This document shows, piece by piece, positions 17,818 to 27,018 of a DNA stretch of 64,000 nt; within the stretch, counting starts at the first letter, position 1, and every line of letters starts with the position of its first letter. Both the position numbers and the translations under genes were made by a program. The DNA comes from Chromobacterium sp. IIBBL 290-4. Its GTDB lineage: Bacteria > Pseudomonadota > Gammaproteobacteria > Burkholderiales > Chromobacteriaceae. The DNA lies in the NCBI RefSeq assembly GCF_024207115.1, contig NZ_CP100128.1, forward strand, positions 2,418,001 to 2,482,000. The letters are read 5' to 3'. Below the pieces are notes generated by a model, which ran no database searches, was not told where the DNA came from, and saw nothing but the letters and a program-made list of their open reading frames with translations.

Positions 17818-18800
17818 GGCAGGAGCTGGCCGCCGACGCCAGCCAATTCGGCTTCTTCCAGGCGGCGCGCATTCTGGGCCTGAGCGGCCACAGGCGCGCC
17901 GGGGCCAAGCGCGGGCGGCTGCCGGAGCGGCTGCGTTTCCGCACGCTGGCGTCCCTGTCGTTTCCGGCCAGCGAGCTGGCCGGCTACAAGCCGGCAGAGG
18001 AGGGCAGCGAGGCGGCGGACGAGATGACCATCAGCTTTCTCGGCCTTACCGGGCCGAGCGGCGCGCTGCCCACCGCGTATACCGAGTTGTTGCTGGAGCG
18101 CAGGCTGCGCCACCGCGACGACACCATGCACGCTTTTTTCGACTTGTTCAGCCACCGCGCCGCCTCGCTGTTTTTCGAGGCCTGGTGCAAGTACCGCAGC
18201 TGGATCAATGTCGAGGCCGGCGAGCGCGATGGCTTCACCCACAATCTGCTCGATTTGGGCGGCGTGGGCCTGGGCCAGCTGCGCCAGCAGATGGGGCCGG
18301 GGGCCGAGCTGGACGAGCGCATGTTCGTCTATTACGCGGGCCTGCTCAGCCAGAAGCCGCTATCGGCGCAATCGCTGGTGACGCTGGTGGAAGGCTTCTT
18401 CGGCGTCACCGCCAGCCTGGAGCAGTTTGTCGGCCAATGGCTGCAAGTGCCGCATGCCGAGCAAAGCCAGCTGGGCATGGATGGCTGCGAGCTGGGCCTG
18501 TCGGCCTTCGCCGGCGAGCGCATCTGGGACCGTCAAACCAAGCTCAAGCTGCGGCTGGGGCCGTTGCGCCGCGCGCAGTTCGACGCGCTGCAGCCGCACG
18601 CCGCCGGCGCGCAGGCCTTGCGCGCGCTGATGCATTTCGCGCTGGGCCACAGCCTGGCGGCCGAGGTGTGCCTGGTGCTGGATCAGCGCGATGTGGCGCC
18701 GGCCGTGCTGGGCTCAGCCGCGCTGAGCCTGGGCGGCGATAGCTGGCTGGGTCGCCCGCAGGGCCACCCGGACGATATGCGTTACACCCTGTTGAACTGA
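17781..18800 (+). CDS. tssG: T6SS baseplate protein TssG
   Basis: Baseplate wedge partner of TssF (VasB/ImpH family), 339 residues. Seen: early FGFFQAARIL motif (about residues 23-32), FLGLTGPSGALPTAYTELL (about 85-103), a FFDLFSHRAASLFFEAW segment, and a C-terminus with GGDSWLGR. The start lies inside tssF (37-bp overlap), implying coupled synthesis in the 1:2 ratio known for the TssF/TssG wedge. Confidence 0.96.
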   Translation: MASPSRRSPRDLRQELAADASQFGFFQAARILGLSGHRRAGAKRGRLPERLRFRTLASLSFPASELAGYKPAEEGSEAADEMTISFLGLTGPSGALPTAYTELLLERRLRHRDDTMHAFFDLFSHRAASLFFEAWCKYRSWINVEAGERDGFTHNLLDLGGVGLGQLRQQMGPGAELDERMFVYYAGLLSQKPLSAQSLVTLVEGFFGVTASLEQFVGQWLQVPHAEQSQLGMDGCELGLSAFAGERIWDRQTKLKLRLGPLRRAQFDALQPHAAGAQALRALMHFALGHSLAAEVCLVLDQRDVAPAVLGSAALSLGGDSWLGRPQGHPDDMRYTLLN

Positions 18801-18815
18801 TAGGAACGATGGATC

Positions 18816-19532
18816 ATGGGCATCATCAAGCGACTATTGGGACGAAGCAAGACTGCCGAGCTGAGCGCCGTGAAACCGGCCGGGACGCCGCCGCAGCTGG
18901 CGCCGGCCGTGGCCGCGCTGCAAGGCGAAGAGTGGGCGGCGGCGGTGCGGCTGGCCCAGCCTTATCTGGAGGCCAAGGAACCGGCCTTGCGCGCCGATGC
19001 CTACCGCTTGTGCGCGCTGGCCACCAGCCGCCAGGGGCAATGGGGCACGGCGTTTTCCTGTTGGCTGAAGCTGTTCGAGCTGGAGCCTAACGCGCACAAC
19101 GCGCTGCAACTGGCCAGCGTGTCGGTGATGGCCGGCGAGATCGCGCGCGGCCAGGCCTGGATGATGAAGTTCGACGAACTGAACCGCCAAAGCCGCGAGT
19201 TTTCCTGCGCCATGGCCTATGCCAATTTCGCGTCCGCGCTGGCCCAGGCCGGCCACGCGGCTGAAGCCCTGCCTTACCTGACCTGGCTGCGCGAGCTGTA
19301 CCGCGAGCTGAAAATCACCGACGACATGTTTCTGCATCAGCGCGGCGTGCCGTTTTTCGGCGCGTTTCTGGAAAACAGCTTGCCGCTGCTGCAAACCTGC
19401 CTGGACGACGGCGAGCTGCTGGCCTGGTATCGCGCCATGCTGGACGATCTGGACGACGCAGGCCGCGCCCGCTTGAGCGGCTGGCTGGCCGACGCCATGC
19501 CTTACGCCGCGGCGAATGAACAAACTGAATAA
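18816..19532 (+). CDS. TPR-like protein of the T6SS cluster, function unknown
   Basis: A 238-residue soluble protein without signal peptide or membrane segments. The middle shows helical repeats resembling tetratricopeptide units (for example ALRADAYRLCALATSRQGQWGTAFSCWLKLFELEPNAHNALQLASVSVMAGEIARGQ), which normally bind other proteins. AGGA precedes ATG 18816. It lies between tssG and clpV with 15 and 29 bp gaps, so it belongs to the operon and probably helps assembly or effector loading. I do not recognise a named Tss or Tag family. Confidence 0.7.
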   Translation: MGIIKRLLGRSKTAELSAVKPAGTPPQLAPAVAALQGEEWAAAVRLAQPYLEAKEPALRADAYRLCALATSRQGQWGTAFSCWLKLFELEPNAHNALQLASVSVMAGEIARGQAWMMKFDELNRQSREFSCAMAYANFASALAQAGHAAEALPYLTWLRELYRELKITDDMFLHQRGVPFFGAFLENSLPLLQTCLDDGELLAWYRAMLDDLDDAGRARLSGWLADAMPYAAANEQTE

Positions 19533-19561
19533 CATTTCAAATCACAAGTATTGGGAAAACC

Positions 19562-22201
19562 ATGTCTGTTTCGCTGAAATCGCTGATTGACCGTCTGACG
19601 CCCACCGCGCGCCAGGCCATCGAACAAGCCGCCAGCCGCGCGCTGGCCCGCACCCATTTCGAGATCGAGATCGAACACGTGCTGCTGGCGATGTTCGATC
19701 AGGACAACAACGCCGCCTTGGCGGCCTTGCGCGCCTTGGGCGCCGATTTGGGCCGCGTCGAGCGCGAGCTGGACGCCGCGCTGGATAATTTCCGCAGCGG
19801 CAACACCCGCAACCCGGTACTGTCGTCCTGGCTGCCCAAGTGGCTGGAAAAGGCCTGGCTGCAAGCCAGCGCCGAGCATGGCCAAGACGATGTGTCCACG
19901 CTGGACCTGATGCTGGCGCTGTGGCTGGACGACGCGCTAAAGAGCGCGCTGCAGTCCGGCTCGCCGGCCTTGGCTCGTCTGGATGCCGGCCGGCTTGGCA
20001 GCGCTTATGCGGCGCTGCGTCAGCATGGCGGCGAGGCTGCCGGCAATGCGGCGGCGGCAGAGAGCGGCGAAGAGGCGCAGGATATGGCTCCGGCCGCGCC
20101 GCAAGGCAAGCGCGGCAGCCCGGCGCTGGACAAGTACACCATCGATCTGACCGCCCAGGCGCGCGCCGGCAAGATCGACCCCATCCTGGGCCGCGATGTC
20201 GAAATCCGCCAGATGATAGACATCCTGATGCGCCGCCGGCAGAACAATCCCATCCTCACCGGCGAGCCGGGCGTGGGCAAGACCGCGGTGGTGGAAGGCC
20301 TGGCGCGCAAGATATCGTTGAATGAAGTGCCTCCGGCCTTGGCCGGCGTGACGCTGCGCACGCTGGACCTGGGCTTGCTGCAAGCCGGCGCCAGCGTCAA
20401 GGGCGAGTTCGAAAACCGGCTGCGCCAGGTGATCGACGAGGTCAAGGCCAGCCCGGTGCCCATCATCCTGTTCATCGACGAGGCGCACACCTTGATCGGC
20501 GCCGGCGGCGCGGCTGGCCAGAACGACGCGGCCAACCTGCTGAAGCCGGCGCTGGCGCGCGGCGAGCTGCGCACCATCGCTGCCACCACCTGGGCCGAGT
20601 ACAAGAAATACTTCGAGAAGGACGCCGCGCTGGCGCGCCGCTTCCAAGTGGTGAAGGTGGAAGAGCCGGCGCCGGAAATCGCCGTGCAGATGGTGCGCGG
20701 CTTGACCGACGCCATGGCCCAGCACCACGAGGTGGAAATCCTCAATGAGGCGGTGGCCGCGGCGGTGCTGCTGTCCAGCCGCTACATCGCCGGCCGCCAG
20801 TTGCCGGACAAGGCCATCAGCGTGCTCGACACTGCCTGCGCCCGCGTGGCGCTGTCGCGCGCCGGCAAGCCGGGCCCGATCGAAGACGTGTCGGTGCTGA
20901 TCGAAAACATCGACCGCGAAATCGCGGCGTTGCAGCGCGAAGATGGCCACGCCGAGCGCATCGCCGAGCTGGAGGCCCAGCGCGCCGAGCTGGAGCAGGA
21001 CCTGGCCGCTTTGCATGAGGCTTGGGAAGCGCAACGCAAGCTGATAGAAGAAATCGACGAAATCAAGGCCAAGCGCGGCGAAGCCAAGCCGGCCAAGGGC
21101 AAGAAGCTCAGCCCGCTGCAAACTAAGCGCAAGGAGCTGCGCGAGCTGCAGAAGCACCAGCCGCTGGCTTTCGAATGCGTGGACGAGAGCGTGATCGCCG
21201 ACGTGATCTCTGGCTGGACCGGCATTCCGCTGGGCCGCATGGTCAGCAATGAGCTGGAGCAGGTGCAGAAGCTGGCCACGCTGCTGGCGGAGCGCGTCAT
21301 CGGCCAGGATCATGCGCTGGAGCAGATCGCCGAGCGCGTGCAGATCGCCAAGGCCGGCCTGGAAGATCCGGGCAAGCCCAAGGGCGTGTTCATGCTGGTG
21401 GGCCCGTCCGGCGTCGGCAAGACCGAAACCGCGCTGGCGCTGGCCGAGGCGTTGTACGGCGGCGAACGCAATCTGATCACCATCAATATGTCGGAATACC
21501 AGGAAGCGCACAGCGTGTCCGGCCTGAAGGGCTCGCCGCCGGGCTATGTCGGTTACGGCGAGGGCGGCGTGCTGACCGAGGCCGTGCGCCGCAAGCCTTA
21601 TTCCGTGGTGTTGCTGGATGAAGTGGAAAAAGCCCATCCGGACGTGCTGGAGCTGTTCTTCCAGGTGTTCGACAAGGGCGTGCTGGAAGATAGCGAAGGC
21701 CGCGAGGTGGACTTCAAGAACACCATCATCCTGCTGACCTCCAATGCCGGCACTGACCTGGTGATGCGCGCTTGCGAGCACGGCGTGACGGTGGAAGAGG
21801 AAACCCGCGACCCGACGGCGGAAGACCTGGTGGAAATCCTGCGTCCGACCCTGCACAAGGCTTTCAAGCCGGCCTTCCTGGGCCGCCTGACCATCGTGCC
21901 TTACTTCCCGATCAGCGACGAGGTGTTGCGCGCCATCGTCGAGCTGAAGCTGGAAAAAATCCGCCGCCGCATCGCCGACAATCATGGCGCGCAGGTGGAG
22001 TTCCCGGCCGATCTGGCCGAGCAGATGGCGGCGCGCTGCCTGGACGTGGACAGCGGCGCGCGCAACGCCGACGCCATCCTCACCCGCACGCTGCTGGCGC
22101 AGATCTCCAACGATCTGCTGGCGCGGATGGCTAGCGGCAAGCCGGTGAAGAAGATCGCCGTCGCGCTGAAAGATGACCAAGTCAAGGTCAAGGTGAGCTA
22201 A
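19562..22201 (+). CDS. clpV: T6SS AAA+ ATPase ClpV (TssH)
   Basis: Hexameric unfoldase that recognises contracted sheath and recycles TssB/TssC. Seen: 879 residues; N-terminal Clp repeat domain (about 1-160) starting SLKSLIDRLTPTARQAIEQAA; first ATPase domain with GEPGVGKT at 234-241 and FIDEAHTL near 304-311; coiled middle domain (about 440-540); second ATPase domain with GPSGVGKT at 614-621 and a VLLDEVEKAHP Walker B. The N-terminal domain is of ClpV rather than ClpB type, and the context confirms the role. Confidence 0.98.
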   Translation: MSVSLKSLIDRLTPTARQAIEQAASRALARTHFEIEIEHVLLAMFDQDNNAALAALRALGADLGRVERELDAALDNFRSGNTRNPVLSSWLPKWLEKAWLQASAEHGQDDVSTLDLMLALWLDDALKSALQSGSPALARLDAGRLGSAYAALRQHGGEAAGNAAAAESGEEAQDMAPAAPQGKRGSPALDKYTIDLTAQARAGKIDPILGRDVEIRQMIDILMRRRQNNPILTGEPGVGKTAVVEGLARKISLNEVPPALAGVTLRTLDLGLLQAGASVKGEFENRLRQVIDEVKASPVPIILFIDEAHTLIGAGGAAGQNDAANLLKPALARGELRTIAATTWAEYKKYFEKDAALARRFQVVKVEEPAPEIAVQMVRGLTDAMAQHHEVEILNEAVAAAVLLSSRYIAGRQLPDKAISVLDTACARVALSRAGKPGPIEDVSVLIENIDREIAALQREDGHAERIAELEAQRAELEQDLAALHEAWEAQRKLIEEIDEIKAKRGEAKPAKGKKLSPLQTKRKELRELQKHQPLAFECVDESVIADVISGWTGIPLGRMVSNELEQVQKLATLLAERVIGQDHALEQIAERVQIAKAGLEDPGKPKGVFMLVGPSGVGKTETALALAEALYGGERNLITINMSEYQEAHSVSGLKGSPPGYVGYGEGGVLTEAVRRKPYSVVLLDEVEKAHPDVLELFFQVFDKGVLEDSEGREVDFKNTIILLTSNAGTDLVMRACEHGVTVEEETRDPTAEDLVEILRPTLHKAFKPAFLGRLTIVPYFPISDEVLRAIVELKLEKIRRRIADNHGAQVEFPADLAEQMAARCLDVDSGARNADAILTRTLLAQISNDLLARMASGKPVKKIAVALKDDQVKVKVS

Positions 22202-22213
22202 GGAGCCATCGAC

Positions 22214-23650
22214 ATGTGGAGAATGTTGGGCCTGTTCGGCGGCGTCACCCTCAGCTGGTGGGCGCTGCTGTGGCTGGTGTTGCCGCCGAGCTGGCAGCGC
22301 ATCAGCCCATCGGCCATTTTGCTGCTGCATCTGGGGCCGCCGATGCTGTTGAGCGTGGGCGTCAAGGTGTGGACTTTCTTGAAAGAGAAAAAGGCCAAGG
22401 CCGAGGCGCAGCAACAAGAGGCGCAGGCGGAAGCCGAGCGGAGCGGCAAGCGCGAAGCGGCGCATGCCCAGCACCTCGTCGCGCTGCAGGAGCGCCAGCG
22501 TTCGATTAGCTGCCGCTGGCTGTGGGCGGCGGCGGTGCCGGCGAAGGACGAGCCGGCCTGGCTGGCCGAGAGCGCCGACGGCGCCTGGTGGGCGGCGTTG
22601 GATAAAGAGGACGTGGAGCCGGGCGAGCGCTTGGACGCGGTGGAGCCGCACATCGCCGAGATGTTGGCCAGCCTGTATGCGGAAGCGCCCGGCGCGGCCT
22701 GGCTGCCGATGTATCTGGAGCCGATGCGCGAGGTGGCGGGCGTGGAGCAGCTGACTCGCATCAAGTCGCTCAAGCAACAGGCGGCGGCCGAGGCCTTGGG
22801 CGCGGACGCCCATGTGTCCGGCGACTGCCGCTTCCTGCCCGGCAGCGGCCAGCTGGCCGACCGGGTGCTGCAGGCGCTGCAGCAAGATCCGGAAGCGCCG
22901 GGCCTCTTGGTGTTGGCGGCCGACGCGCCGCTGGCGGCGCAGGACGAGGACGACGATTGGGGCGACATCGACCCGTCGGCGCGCGAATTCCGGCGCTGGC
23001 ACGGCGAGCCCGGCATGGCGGTGGTGGCGATGCTGTTCCTGCGCGATGGTTTGGCCGCGCCGGCCGAACTGGAGCAGGAGGCGGCAGACGCCGATCCATA
23101 CCAGCCGTACTGGGAAAAAGACTTTTCCGGCCCATCCGCCGGCTGGGGCGTAGTGCCGTCCAGCCGTCAGGCCAGCCTGGACTCGCTGCCGGTGCTGGCG
23201 GCGCTGGCGCAATCCAGCGCCATCAGCCTGCCGCAGGACAAAGCCTTGCAGCTGGCGCGCAGCTTGCAGCCGGTATTGGACAACGCCTTGGTCAACGCCG
23301 CGCTGCTGGACTACCCGTTCAGCCCGGAAGAGGCCAAACCGGAAAACAACCAGGCCGCCACGGTGGCCTGGCTATGCCACAACAGCGGCCAGATCGACGT
23401 CGGCGGCGTGCGGCTGGCGGCCATCGCCACCGCCTTGTCGCGCCACGAAGTGGAACTGCATCCGATAGACGAGGCCAGCAATGTGGTGCGCGAGTGGGGC
23501 GATGCCGGCTCGGCCACGCCGCTATTGATGGCCGCCACCGCGGTCAGCCGCTGCGCCAGCTTGCAAGCGCCGGCGGTGATCACTCATTTCCATGACGAGC
23601 TGGTGTCGCTGGCCTTGGCCAGACCGCCGGCAGAGGAGGCCAGCGCATGA
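22214..23650 (+). CDS. T6SS-cluster membrane protein, function unknown
   Basis: A 478-residue protein with two hydrophobic segments at the N-terminus (about residues 5-25 and 33-55), a lysine/glutamate/glutamine-rich coiled stretch (about 55-95), then a large globular domain probably on one side of the membrane. Acidic runs such as DEDDDWGD occur near residue 245. AGGAG precedes ATG 22214, 12 bp after clpV, and it overlaps the PAAR gene by 4 bp. The N-terminal anchor, size and PAAR neighbour recall lipase-adaptor proteins (DUF2875/Tla3), but I cannot confirm that by eye. Confidence 0.7.
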   Translation: MWRMLGLFGGVTLSWWALLWLVLPPSWQRISPSAILLLHLGPPMLLSVGVKVWTFLKEKKAKAEAQQQEAQAEAERSGKREAAHAQHLVALQERQRSISCRWLWAAAVPAKDEPAWLAESADGAWWAALDKEDVEPGERLDAVEPHIAEMLASLYAEAPGAAWLPMYLEPMREVAGVEQLTRIKSLKQQAAAEALGADAHVSGDCRFLPGSGQLADRVLQALQQDPEAPGLLVLAADAPLAAQDEDDDWGDIDPSAREFRRWHGEPGMAVVAMLFLRDGLAAPAELEQEAADADPYQPYWEKDFSGPSAGWGVVPSSRQASLDSLPVLAALAQSSAISLPQDKALQLARSLQPVLDNALVNAALLDYPFSPEEAKPENNQAATVAWLCHNSGQIDVGGVRLAAIATALSRHEVELHPIDEASNVVREWGDAGSATPLLMAATAVSRCASLQAPAVITHFHDELVSLALARPPAEEASA

Positions 23651-23910
23651 AAGCGGCGATTCGATTAGGCGATCCCACCGACCACGGCGGCAAAGTAGTG
23701 AGCGCCGCCTCCAGCACCACCTTGTTCGGCAAGCAGGTGGCTTGCGTCGGCGATTCCGTCACCTGCCCGCAGCAAGGGCATGTCAATTGCACCATCGTCG
23801 AAGGCGACGGCGGCTGGCTGGTGGGCGGCAAAGCCGTGGCGCTGGACGGCCACAAGGTCAGCTGCGGCGCCACCCTGATTTCCACGCTGCCACAGGTCAG
23901 CAAGGGTTAA
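23647..23910 (+). CDS. PAAR-repeat spike-tip protein
   Basis: Small cone that sharpens the VgrG spike. Seen: 87 residues made of glycine-rich beta repeats with the PAAR pattern: IRLGDPTDHGG at the start, VACVGDSVTCP in the middle, VALDGHKVSCGATLIST near the end; the His and Cys residues at H13, C41, H68 and C72 could hold the tip metal. It has no toxin extension, so it is a structural PAAR protein. It overlaps the preceding membrane-protein gene (ATGA). Confidence 0.95.
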   Translation: MKAAIRLGDPTDHGGKVVSAASSTTLFGKQVACVGDSVTCPQQGHVNCTIVEGDGGWLVGGKAVALDGHKVSCGATLISTLPQVSKG

Positions 23911-23919
23911 AGAAAAGAT

Positions 23920-25002
23920 ATGGATCAGAATATTGAGCATTTGATGCAGCCGATCAGCCCGGCTGCGCCGGCCGGCGAAGACCTGGCGTACTCGGCGGTT
24001 TTCGACCAGATCCGCGAAGCGCGCCGCCGCGACGATCCGTCGCTGTCGCAGGGCGATTGGGAGCAGGCGCTGAAAACGGCCGACTGGCCGCTGGTGATCC
24101 GCCTGTGCGAGGCCGCGTTGCAAAACCAGAGCAAGGATTTGCAGCTGTTGGTCTGGCATGCCGAGGCGCAAGCCCAGGTCAATGGCGTGCAGGGCTTGTC
24201 CAAGGGCCTGGCGCTGGTGAACGGCTGGCTGGAGCGCTATTGGGAAAACGGCTTCCCCGAACTGGATCCGCATGATCTGGACGAGCGCGTGGCCAAGCTG
24301 GAGTGGATGAACCAGCAGCTGGGCAACGCGCTGCGCAATGTGCCGCTGACCAAGCCGGAATTCGGCGGCTACAGCTGGCACCAGTGGCAGCAGTCGCGCG
24401 ATGTGGAGAATCTGGGCTTGAAAGACAGCGAGGCGCGCGAGGCGGCCATCGCCGAAGGCAAGCTCAGCGGCGACGCGTTCGAGAAAGCCGCCGTGCAGTC
24501 CGGCCTGAACTGGTTCCAGGCCAAGGCCGAGGAACTGGTGGCGCTGCTGACCGCGTACGAAGAGCTGGATGGCTGGGCGGACCAGCGCTTCGGCGCGGAA
24601 GCGCCCAGCCTGGCCGACATCCGCAACGCCATCTACGCCTGCCAGGATTTGGTCCTGCGCTACCGCCAACAACTGGGCGGCAACAAGCCGGCGGCCGCGC
24701 CGCAAGCCCAGGTCGTCGAGGAACGCCCCGCCGTGAGTCCCGCCATGCCCAGTCCAGTTCACACCGCCGCGCCGGCCACCACCTTCAATGGCCAGATCCG
24801 CAGCCGCCAAGAAGCGGTAACCGCTTTGACTGAAGTGGCGCGTTATTTCCGCCACAACGAGCCGCACAGCCCGGTGGCGCTGCTGGCCGAGCGCGCCGCC
24901 CGCTGGGCCGAGATGAGCCTGGAGGAATGGCTGCAGCATGTGGTGAAGGACAGCGGCACGCTGAGCCAGCTGCAAGAGCTATTGGACGTCAAGCAAGACT
25001 AA
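23920..25002 (+). CDS. tssA: T6SS cap protein TssA
   Basis: Coordinates assembly of baseplate, tube and sheath. Seen: 360 residues with an N-terminal ImpA_N domain (about 1-130), including [26 protein letters not shown] and the [18 protein letters not shown] segment, a variable alanine/proline linker (about 250-290), and a helical C-terminal region containing [28 protein letters not shown], typical of the VasJ-like TssA class. It is the last gene of the cluster and is followed by a strong terminator. Confidence 0.95.
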   Translation: MDQNIEHLMQPISPAAPAGEDLAYSAVFDQIREARRRDDPSLSQGDWEQALKTADWPLVIRLCEAALQNQSKDLQLLVWHAEAQAQVNGVQGLSKGLALVNGWLERYWENGFPELDPHDLDERVAKLEWMNQQLGNALRNVPLTKPEFGGYSWHQWQQSRDVENLGLKDSEAREAAIAEGKLSGDAFEKAAVQSGLNWFQAKAEELVALLTAYEELDGWADQRFGAEAPSLADIRNAIYACQDLVLRYRQQLGGNKPAAAPQAQVVEERPAVSPAMPSPVHTAAPATTFNGQIRSRQEAVTALTEVARYFRHNEPHSPVALLAERAARWAEMSLEEWLQHVVKDSGTLSQLQELLDVKQD

Positions 25003-25023
25003 GCGGGTAGCGAACGGTTAGTG

Positions 25024-25060
25024 GGGACGCGGCTGTCGAATGAGCCGCGTCCCTTGTTAA
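25024..25060 (+). terminator. Intrinsic terminator closing the T6SS cluster
   Basis: A perfect 11-bp stem, GGGACGCGGCT (25024-25034) with AGCCGCGTCCC (25043-25053), is followed by a T-rich stretch. Confidence 0.85.
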
Positions 25061-25073
25061 TTTTGGAATGAAA

Positions 25074-25545
25074 ATGGATTTGAACGCATTGCTGGCGAGT
25101 TTCGCCTCCGCCTTCACCCAGGACCGCCGCCAGCTGAGACCAGCAAGGCCTGTACTACGCCGGCGGCGGCGAACAGCTGAGCCGCTACGCCCAGCTGCGC
25201 CAGCAGGCGCATGATCTGCAAGCCAAGCAATTCGAAGGCGGCGGCGCCATCCGCGGCCTGGCCGCCGGCCAATGGTTCCGCCTGGACGACCATCCGGCGC
25301 ACGAAACCGACAGCCCCGAGAACCGCGAATTCGTGGTCACCGGCCAGACGCTGCAAGCGCGCAACAACCTGCCGCAAGAGCTGGCCAAACAACTGAGCCT
25401 GGCCGCGCCGGGCCTGCTGGCCGCCGGACTCGCCACTGACGCCGTTTTGAAAAAGAACGGCGCCAGTCAGAACAGCTTCCTCCCCTCTCCCCTCGCGGGA
25501 GAGGGGCAGGGGGAGAGGGGCATCTCGTCGAAAGCGGGAGCCTGA
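25074..25545 (+). pseudogene. Decayed second vgrG, 5' part with internal deletion
   Basis: ATG 25074 begins MDLNALLASFASAFTQDRRQL, matching the start of the intact vgrG. At about 25139 the sequence jumps to the region equivalent to about 9385 of the intact copy (QGLYYAG...GEQLSRYAQLRQQAHDLQ), removing some 790 bp and changing frame; the original frame stops near 25210. Homology then runs to GLLAAGLAT and a REP-like repeat before ending in unrelated sequence next to an insertion sequence. It cannot encode a working spike protein. Confidence 0.9.
25482..25520 (+). repeat. REP-like palindromic repeat, copy B
   Basis: Same element as at 9738-9777 and at the same place in the vgrG homologue, again read as PSPLAGEGQGERG. 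Confidence 0.85.
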
Positions 25546-25569
25546 AGCGCGGCGCGAAAATTGAGCGCC

Positions 25570-25597
25570 GGGCGTGTACTGAATTTTGTGTAAACGG
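25570..25597 (+). repeat. Left terminal inverted repeat of the IS
   Basis: Begins GGGCGTGTACTGAATTTT and ends GTGTAAACGG; matches the complement of 26871-26898 with a few mismatches. Confidence 0.88.
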
Positions 25598-25635
25598 ACA
25601 TTTGGCAGGAAACTGCCACCTAGTCTGGAGACACA

Positions 25636-26862
25636 ATGAGCTCAAAGAAACACGACGTACCTGACACACTACTGGACAGCTTGCTGGCCGACTATCAGAA
25701 GCCCGAAGACCTCATCGGTGAGAACGGCCTACTCAAGCAACTGACCAAGCTGCTGGTCGAGAAAGCACTGGATGCTGAGATGGCCGCACACCTCGGCCAT
25801 AGCAAACACGAGCCGGTGCTCAATCCAGCCGGCAACACCCGGAACGGCAAGAGCCGCAAGACCCTCAAGGGCGAGTTCGGCGAATTGCCTATCGAAGTGC
25901 CACGAGACCGCCAGGGTACCTTCGAGCCGCAACTCATTCCCAAGCACCAGACCCGCTGGACCGGCTTCGACGACAAAGTCATCTCGCTTTACGCCCGTGG
26001 TATGACTGTTCGGGAAATCCAGGCCCATCTGGAAGAGATGTACGGCACCGAGGTCTCGCCCAGCCTGATCTCCTCCATCACCGATTCCGTCACAGAAGAG
26101 GTCAAGGCGTGGCAGGCTCGCCCCCTGGACTCGCTCTATCCGATCATCTACCTCGACTGCATCCACGTGAAAGTACGTGAGGGAGCTGTACGTGTGAAAG
26201 CCGTCTATCTCGCCATCGGTATTACCCTGGCTGGAGAGAAGGAGGTTCTGGGGATGTGGCTGGCTCAGACGGAAGGAGCCAAGTTTTGGCTTCAGGTCGT
26301 GACCGAGCTGCGTAACCGGGGCGTACAGGACATCTTTATCGCCTGCGTCGATGGTCTGAAGGGTTTCCCGGAAGCGATCGAGGCGGTCTTCCCGAAAGCA
26401 GCGGTGCAGTTGTGCATCGTGCACATGGTGCGACACAGCCTGAACTACGTGTCGTGGAAGCGGCGTGCTGAAGTAGCCGCCGACCTGAAGCGAATCTACC
26501 AATCGGCCACCCTCGACGAAGCTGAGCAGCGGCTAGGTGAGTTTGAGGCCAAGTGGGATGACGAGTATTTGCCAATTGGTCAGTCCTGGCGGCGCAACTG
26601 GGCTCGGTTGACGCCATTCTTCGACTACCCGCCGGAGATCAGGAAAGTGATCTACACCACTAATGCCATCGAGTCGGTGAATATGAGTCTGCGAAAGCTG
26701 ACCAAGAATCGGGGCTCGTTCCCGAGTGATGAGGCATTGCTGAAACTGTTCTATCTGGCGCTAAGGAACATCAGTCAGAAGTGGACCATGCCGATTCGGG
26801 ATTGGAAGGCAGCGCTGACTCGCTTTACCATTCAGTTCGAGGAACGCATTCCACAGGCGTAA
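25636..26862 (+). CDS. IS256-family (mutator type) transposase
   Basis: DDE transposase of 408 residues, full family length and uninterrupted. Seen: N-terminal DNA-binding region with AAHLGHSKHEP and GNTRNGKSRKTLKGE; catalytic D174 in YLDCIHVKV, D239 in ACVDGLKGFPEAI, and E346 in TTNAIESVN; and the CIVHMVRHS motif between the second Asp and the Glu. The reading frame is intact and both ends are present, so the element could still move. Confidence 0.97.
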   Translation: MSSKKHDVPDTLLDSLLADYQKPEDLIGENGLLKQLTKLLVEKALDAEMAAHLGHSKHEPVLNPAGNTRNGKSRKTLKGEFGELPIEVPRDRQGTFEPQLIPKHQTRWTGFDDKVISLYARGMTVREIQAHLEEMYGTEVSPSLISSITDSVTEEVKAWQARPLDSLYPIIYLDCIHVKVREGAVRVKAVYLAIGITLAGEKEVLGMWLAQTEGAKFWLQVVTELRNRGVQDIFIACVDGLKGFPEAIEAVFPKAAVQLCIVHMVRHSLNYVSWKRRAEVAADLKRIYQSATLDEAEQRLGEFEAKWDDEYLPIGQSWRRNWARLTPFFDYPPEIRKVIYTTNAIESVNMSLRKLTKNRGSFPSDEALLKLFYLALRNISQKWTMPIRDWKAALTRFTIQFEERIPQA

Positions 26863-26870
26863 CCCAAACC

Positions 26871-26898
26871 CCGTTTACACAAAAATTCGGACACGCCC
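26871..26898 (-). repeat. Right terminal inverted repeat of the IS
   Basis: On the complementary strand it reads GGGCGTGTCCGAATTTTT then GTGTAAACGG, matching the left end. Confidence 0.88.
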
Positions 26899-27018
26899 CT
26901 CACCACCCTTTGCAATACGTGAAATAGATTTTCAGACAGCCGTCCACCATCTTCCCGTATCATCCCAGCTGTTCCCGATTATCACGTGACTACATGGTGG
27001 GTTTATCTCTCCCCCCCT

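Larger units (their letters stand above)
25570..26898 (+). mobile_element. IS256-family insertion sequence
   Basis: A complete element of 1329 bp with one transposase gene and 28-bp imperfect terminal inverted repeats. It divides the remains of the second vgrG. No 8- or 9-bp target duplication is visible (TGAGCGCC on the left, CTCACCAC on the right), which points to later rearrangement or deletion at one end. Confidence 0.92.

Noticed and set aside
19937..23212. 1091-codon open frame on the minus strand opposite clpV
   Set aside because: Same cause: shadow of clpV and the following gene, spanning two real genes without any recognisable domain.
25482..25520. The GC-rich repeat as part of a CRISPR array
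   Set aside because: Only three dispersed copies, no regular spacing and no spacers; it fits a REP-like element.
25555..26910. 8- or 9-bp target duplication of the IS
   Set aside because: Checked directly at both ends with one-base shifts; flanks do not match.
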